From Pycnopodia helianthoides (taxonomy: Eukaryota > Echinodermata > Asteroidea > Forcipulatida > Asteriidae): a DNA stretch of 64,000 nucleotides. The position numbers and the translations under genes are program-made. Below, piece by piece: positions 45,815 to 64,000 of this stretch. How positions within the stretch are numbered: position 1 is the first letter of the stretch; each line of letters starts with the position of its first letter. The notes below the pieces were generated by a model. It ran no database searches and was not told the origin of the DNA. It saw only the letters and a program-made list of their open reading frames with translations. The stretch is from contig CM063243.1 in NCBI GenBank assembly GCA_032158295.1, forward strand, positions 7,634,948 through 7,698,947, read 5' to 3'.

Positions 45815-46304
45815 TTAAATATTTGTATTATACATTGCGGTATTATTGACAATAAGACATTCATGTAGTGTCAAGCAACTCCTTGATCATTAAATTTGCT
45901 TTTAAGGAGCATAGAGAGTTTATGGACAATACAGGTTATGTTTTTGCTTTTGGGGGGCCACTACTGGTACATGTATCTGGAATATACCATAATATATATA
46001 TTTTGTGGTTGGAGGGGGGAAACGTTCCATCCCCGTCCCCTTGGCTTTGCTGCTGGTGGGAGAACAAAGAGAAGTCCTTGATTTACCAAGTCAACAAACG
46101 TGTGTTCACCCGTTAAAACCGAGGCCTTTTAAAAACGGGATCCTGGTGTTTTGGCAGAGAAAAGATGCCCTCGATTCGCTAGTTTTATAAAACCAGATGA
46201 GCTCCTTCATGTACAGAGCAAAGATTTTTATGCTACCTCATACATGCTGGTACTGAACAGTGTTACAATATGTTGTGTTTGCAAAGTGTTTAAGTCAATA
46301 AGTT
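45815..46304. other. Intergenic, no features
   Basis: No gene or repeat recognised between copy B and the 15-bp array. Confidence 0.45.
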
Positions 46305-46389
46305 GTGTACCTTTAAGTTGTGTATCTCCAAATTGTGTATCTGTAAGTTGTGTATCTCAAAGTTGTGTATCTCAAAGTTGTGTGTTTCT
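46305..46389 (+). repeat. Short tandem repeat, about six 15-bp units
   Basis: Units of AAGTTGTGTATCTCA with variants (ACCTTT, CTCCAA, CTGTAA). The period of 15 keeps frames open and produces spurious pentapeptide ORFs. Confidence 0.85.
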
Positions 46390-47226
46390 AAAACAAAGAG
46401 GTTTCTGTCTTTTCACATACCTCTTGATTACAAGTCTGCAATAAAAACTGAATGTGTGGAGCATGCTGTTAAGTCTCCCAGCATAGTAAATTGTCCTTTT
46501 TCAGTATGAAATTGATAAATCAATAACTTTATAATTCTCAAAGTTTACAAGTCCCTATTGACTCCAGTGGACGTACATTGTTCTTAGAGGTTGTACTGCT
46601 ATTTATCTACTATGTGGAATAGAATAGGAATCAGGAAACTACTGAGTCCAACTAAGAACTTGTCCAGCTGTCTGTTTTTCTGCTTCTGCAAAGTGGACTC
46701 TATTCTGTGTATTTAAAAGTAAATAGTAAATAGTAAATACATAGCAAGACAAATTCTTACAAGAACACCTACACAGCAAAGTACATACTATCACAAGGTG
46801 TTACTGCAAAGCAAGTAATGCCTTTGATGTTGTCTTTTTTGTTTGTACCCATCCCTATGCTCCAACCAGCCCAATTCCTCCTACTCCCCCTCACTCTCTT
46901 CGTCTCCTTCTTTGTTACTTTTTTATGTAAATTTTGTTGTGGATGGTACATTAAGCCGTCGGTTCTGTATGTTGTGTAATGCATGTAAAAGAACTAATTT
47001 GCACTTATCATGAAGAGAAGGGGTTTGTCTCGGTGTTTCTGGCAGTGGCTGCTGAATGCACCGCACCACCTTGCAAACACTTACAAGGTGTTATATAAAT
47101 GGGTCTCATAATTCAAAAACTTCAAAAATAAACTTGGAAATAAATATTGATATGTTCTTCAAGACGCATGTAGATAAAGTTTTATATGTAAACTAATTAA
47201 TATTATCATTTCATTTTATAAACAGC
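46390..47226. other. Intergenic; SINE-like tail near 47020-47105
   Basis: TTACAAGGTGTTATATAAAT at about 47080-47100 resembles the 3' tail of SINE/LINE pairs (compare GCGCTATATAAATGCAG at 9520). Nothing else is recognised. Confidence 0.35.
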
Positions 47227-47985
47227 ATGGAAAAAAAAGATAACATTTTCCTTTGTGCCAGTAACTCCGCAAGTCAGGCTACGTTCATAGCCTTAGTCTC
47301 AAGGGTCTTTCTCAGGATCCTCGCTGTTCCCAAAAGCGCCGCCTTATGTAACAGATCTACCCTCACACTTGTCCCTATATCATGTAAATGTTTCCCAAGG
47401 GCTTTGGGAATGGTGCCAAGTGCTGTAACCACAACAGGGACTACTCTCACCTGCCAGGTCTTACGGAGTTCCCTGGCCAGGTCTTGGTACTTCTGGATCT
47501 TTTCCTTCTCCTTTGAAGCTACCCTTATATCACCCGGCACAGCAGTGTCAATGAGATGGATCTTTGTCATCTTATCTAAGACTACAACATCCCAACGTCT
47601 ATGTTCTATAACATGATCAGTCTGAAGTGTTAAAATCCCAGAGGATCTTGACCTGGTCGGTCTCTACAACTTTCCTGGAACATGGTTGTACCATTTCGCA
47701 AGCACTTGGACACTATACTTCTAACACAGATCCCAGTGATTCACCTTGACCAACTTGTCATGTCTTCCTTTGTACTCCGTCTGGGCCATCATACTACATT
47801 CACTGACAATATGAAACACAGTCTCTTCTGCCTTGTAACACATTCTGCATGTTGGAGAGACGTTTGCTTTCTCTATCCTCGCCTTCATTACATTTGTCCT
47901 GGTCTTGCGCCGCCTGTCATTGACATCTAGATCTTCCTTAGTCCACTCCACAATACCCACACTGTACCTCATCAAAGACACGGCC
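47227..47985 (-). mobile_element. Non-LTR retrotransposon, C-terminal region with internal deletion
   Basis: The minus strand starts VEWTKEDLDVNDRRRKTRTN and contains a CRMC...H...C zinc knuckle (PTCRMCYKAEETVFHIVSEC) and YKGRHDKLVKVNHWDLC. After a frameshift near 47650 come HLIDTAVPGDIRVASKEKEK and LLHKAALLGTARILRK. This is the post-RT tail of a LINE family common in aquatic animals. The DRR/RKTRTN junction skips the segment that the 12500-12718 copy retains. Confidence 0.85.
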
Positions 47986-49451
47986 CAGGTGTTAATCGCC
48001 TTAATATCATGTTATTATTCTCATTATTGTTTTAATCAATACTGTTTTTACATTGACTTTGATAAATAAAGCAGCATAACAGGAATATATATCATACATT
48101 CTACAGATTCATGAAATATTGATAACAATCCTTCACAAAACATTTTAAGGTATGATACATGATAGGTTTATTATTATTTGTTTGGTAGCATTTATGACTG
48201 ATGTTTTAAGACAGTTAGTATTGGTATCAAGTTCTGATAATTGCTAACCATGTATAATGCCTTTAAAGTGTCTCCTTGAAAACTGTGTACTTAGTCCAGA
48301 TGTCATTGTAATAAACTCAATTCTATAAATTCCATATTTTGTAGAAATACACTAAACAAAAGTACATTAAATGCGATCACTCCTTAGTTTTATTTCCCAC
48401 AAAATGTCAAAACAGAGCTAAGCATGAGTTTAATTCGGGTGACATTTTTCTTTTTTACATAACAGTTCATAAAAAGGAACATTTAAAAGTGAAAACAAGC
48501 ATATTATTTACACTGGAAATAAGAAATGAATCATGATGATTTATGAAAAATTGCTGGAATATCTTGCCCTCCCCCCAAAAAAGATCAGAGTAATTAATTT
48601 AAAAACATTATACTTTGGCACACTTAACCAGTTGATGCCAGATGTCGTGTTAACACACCATCATTTTCCCTACTAGAAATTGGGTGACATGCATTTTGTG
48701 TTTTCGTGTCACATTGGATGACTGGAACAAATTTTCCACAACGGAGCGTGGTCAGAGCATGTACTTGACTTGCAAGGCTTTGCTTCACCCACACAAAGAG
48801 GACAGTTGACAGTGGGAAAAAAAGGTTAAATTCTGCCTTTGTGCAGAGGTCATGTGTAATCCTTGATTCCACGCCTTTGTTCTTTTGTTGTAAGACAGGA
48901 TAACGTGGCATTAAGAGTCTTCCACCTTTGTATTTCATTACATTTTGGCTTACTGGATTCAAGCTGAGATTCCAGCTTTGGTTTTGGCGATTTACAGTGC
49001 GTGAATCCTTTTTTTTCTCAAGAGGGAAACAACAAATCAAGCCATGGTTTCTTTGTGTCAGCAGTATGCTCAAAGAAAAATGATTTTGGCAATATCACTA
49101 AAATAATCCTGTCAGGCTGATGGGAAAAAAAATGGAAGATCCCCAGCAGAAACTGGTAAACCTAGACAATTCCAGGGATATCAAGCAGGTTTCTGGAAAT
49201 AGAATAGCATGGCAACATCAAACTCAGGTGAGTGAAGTTATTGTCATCATATTATTACCTAATTCCAATCACCATCAAGACTCTATAATGTATTGCGATA
49301 TTCATTATAGGTCGAGGCTCTCATCTGAAAGCACTATGTTTGTCAAGATTTAACATATATATTTAAAAAGGTTCTGGCCTTTCAGTTGAAGCACCTTTGT
49401 TGTTTTCATCAAGATTGATATTCAATAAAAATTATTTTTGATTTCATTTGT
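47986..49451. other. Region between LINE remnant and SRP54 3' end
   Basis: No gene recognised. A 149-codon minus-strand ORF at 48624-49073 has no visible family features; it may be chance. Confidence 0.4.
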
Positions 49452-49457
49452 TTTATT
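49452..49457 (-). terminator. Possible SRP54 polyadenylation signal
   Basis: TTTATT on the plus strand gives AATAAA on the SRP54 strand, about 520 bases after the stop codon. Confidence 0.3.
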
Positions 49458-49976
49458 TCTGCTAACAATTCAAGTGCAGAATGGACTGATTACTGTATTT
49501 TGTACTGACTAACCAGCAGATAAGATTAGCACATCGTTTGACCACAAACTTGGTCACTCATAAGGTTCAGATTAGGCATTGTGATTTGTGTGTGGACTAC
49601 CTGTGCAGAATATAGCCAGCTGGTCCTCGTGTGTTCAATGAAATGTTCACAATGTGTAAACTTTTATATGCGGACATTTGATATCGTCACTGGCCAAAAT
49701 AAACATTCACATTTATCTCTTTGTTTTTGATGAAGCTAAAAAAAAATATAAAAAAAAAAATGAAAAAAATGTGCCTTTTAAAACAAACGATAAATATCAT
49801 CATGAAATAACCTTGAAACATAGAATCCAACAAACAGAAAAAAGTAAAAGAATATGGAAAGGACAAACATGACGTGTACATTGCTTGAAGTTACCTTGCT
49901 AAAAGTTACACTAGCCAGTCATGCTATAATGATTATGAAAAACCTGTTGTATTCAACCCCCCCCAACATACCAAGA

Positions 49977-63896
<13,920 letters not shown>

Positions 63897-64000
63897 TCAA
63901 ATCAGTATTGATATCATCTTCAACATCATTGTTATTATCATATCTGTATTTCTGGTACTGAAACAAATACTATCTACAAAGCTAAAGGTAACCTAGATAA

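Noticed and set aside
48624..49073. 149-codon minus-strand ORF as a gene
   Set aside because: No domain, no splice context, no codon or composition signal seen; it may be chance in the SRP54 3' flank.

Overview
This is nuclear DNA from an animal, most likely a marine invertebrate. It is AT-rich, the genes are split by GT-AG introns with short exons, and interspersed repeats and minisatellites fill most of the rest. TTAA-flanked MITEs, Ngaro-type tyrosine-recombinase retrotransposons, Harbinger, hAT, rolling-circle and CR1-like elements would suit an echinoderm or another deuterostome. The species cannot be fixed from sequence alone.

Two conserved single-copy genes occupy the window and converge. 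The plus strand (1279-32335) carries seven exons of FUT8, the Golgi alpha-1,6-fucosyltransferase that adds core fucose to N-glycans; its N-terminal exons lie left of the window. The minus strand (63891 down to 49977) carries nine exons of SRP54, the GTPase subunit of the signal recognition particle, from the middle of the G domain to the stop codon; its 5' exons lie right of the window. Splice phases agree across all SRP54 exons. They also agree across FUT8 except for one missing base in exon 5 near 26223.

The FUT8 introns hold a TTAA MITE and a foldback element (intron 1), a rolling-circle-like element with a tandem core (intron 2), and a nest of transposons (intron 3). That nest is an Ngaro-type element with reverse transcriptase tail, tyrosine recombinase and SGNH hydrolase, whose 3' repeats are split by a Harbinger-like and a hAT-like insertion. 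Intron 3 also has a 2.1-kb minisatellite of 56-bp units, and intron 6 has a CR1-like element. The 17.6-kb gap between the genes holds a 37-bp minisatellite split by a 1.32-kb DNA transposon with an exact 8-bp target duplication, several foldback repeats, a possible THAP-like ORF, a 2.9-kb rolling-circle-like element and a LINE remnant. SRP54 introns carry two more rolling-circle-like elements (one inside the other), two related TA-flanked elements, a hAT-like element holding a second Ngaro scrap, and CA, 17-bp, 19-bp and 32-bp tandem arrays.

The most interesting system is the set of four rolling-circle (Helitron/Helentron-like) copies. Each has a 5' stem-loop, a 3' copy of the stem sequence, a 3' palindrome, and usually a CTAG end, and each sits between T residues. 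The roughly 10-bp terminal repeat differs between copies but matches at both ends within each copy, as if one end templates the other.
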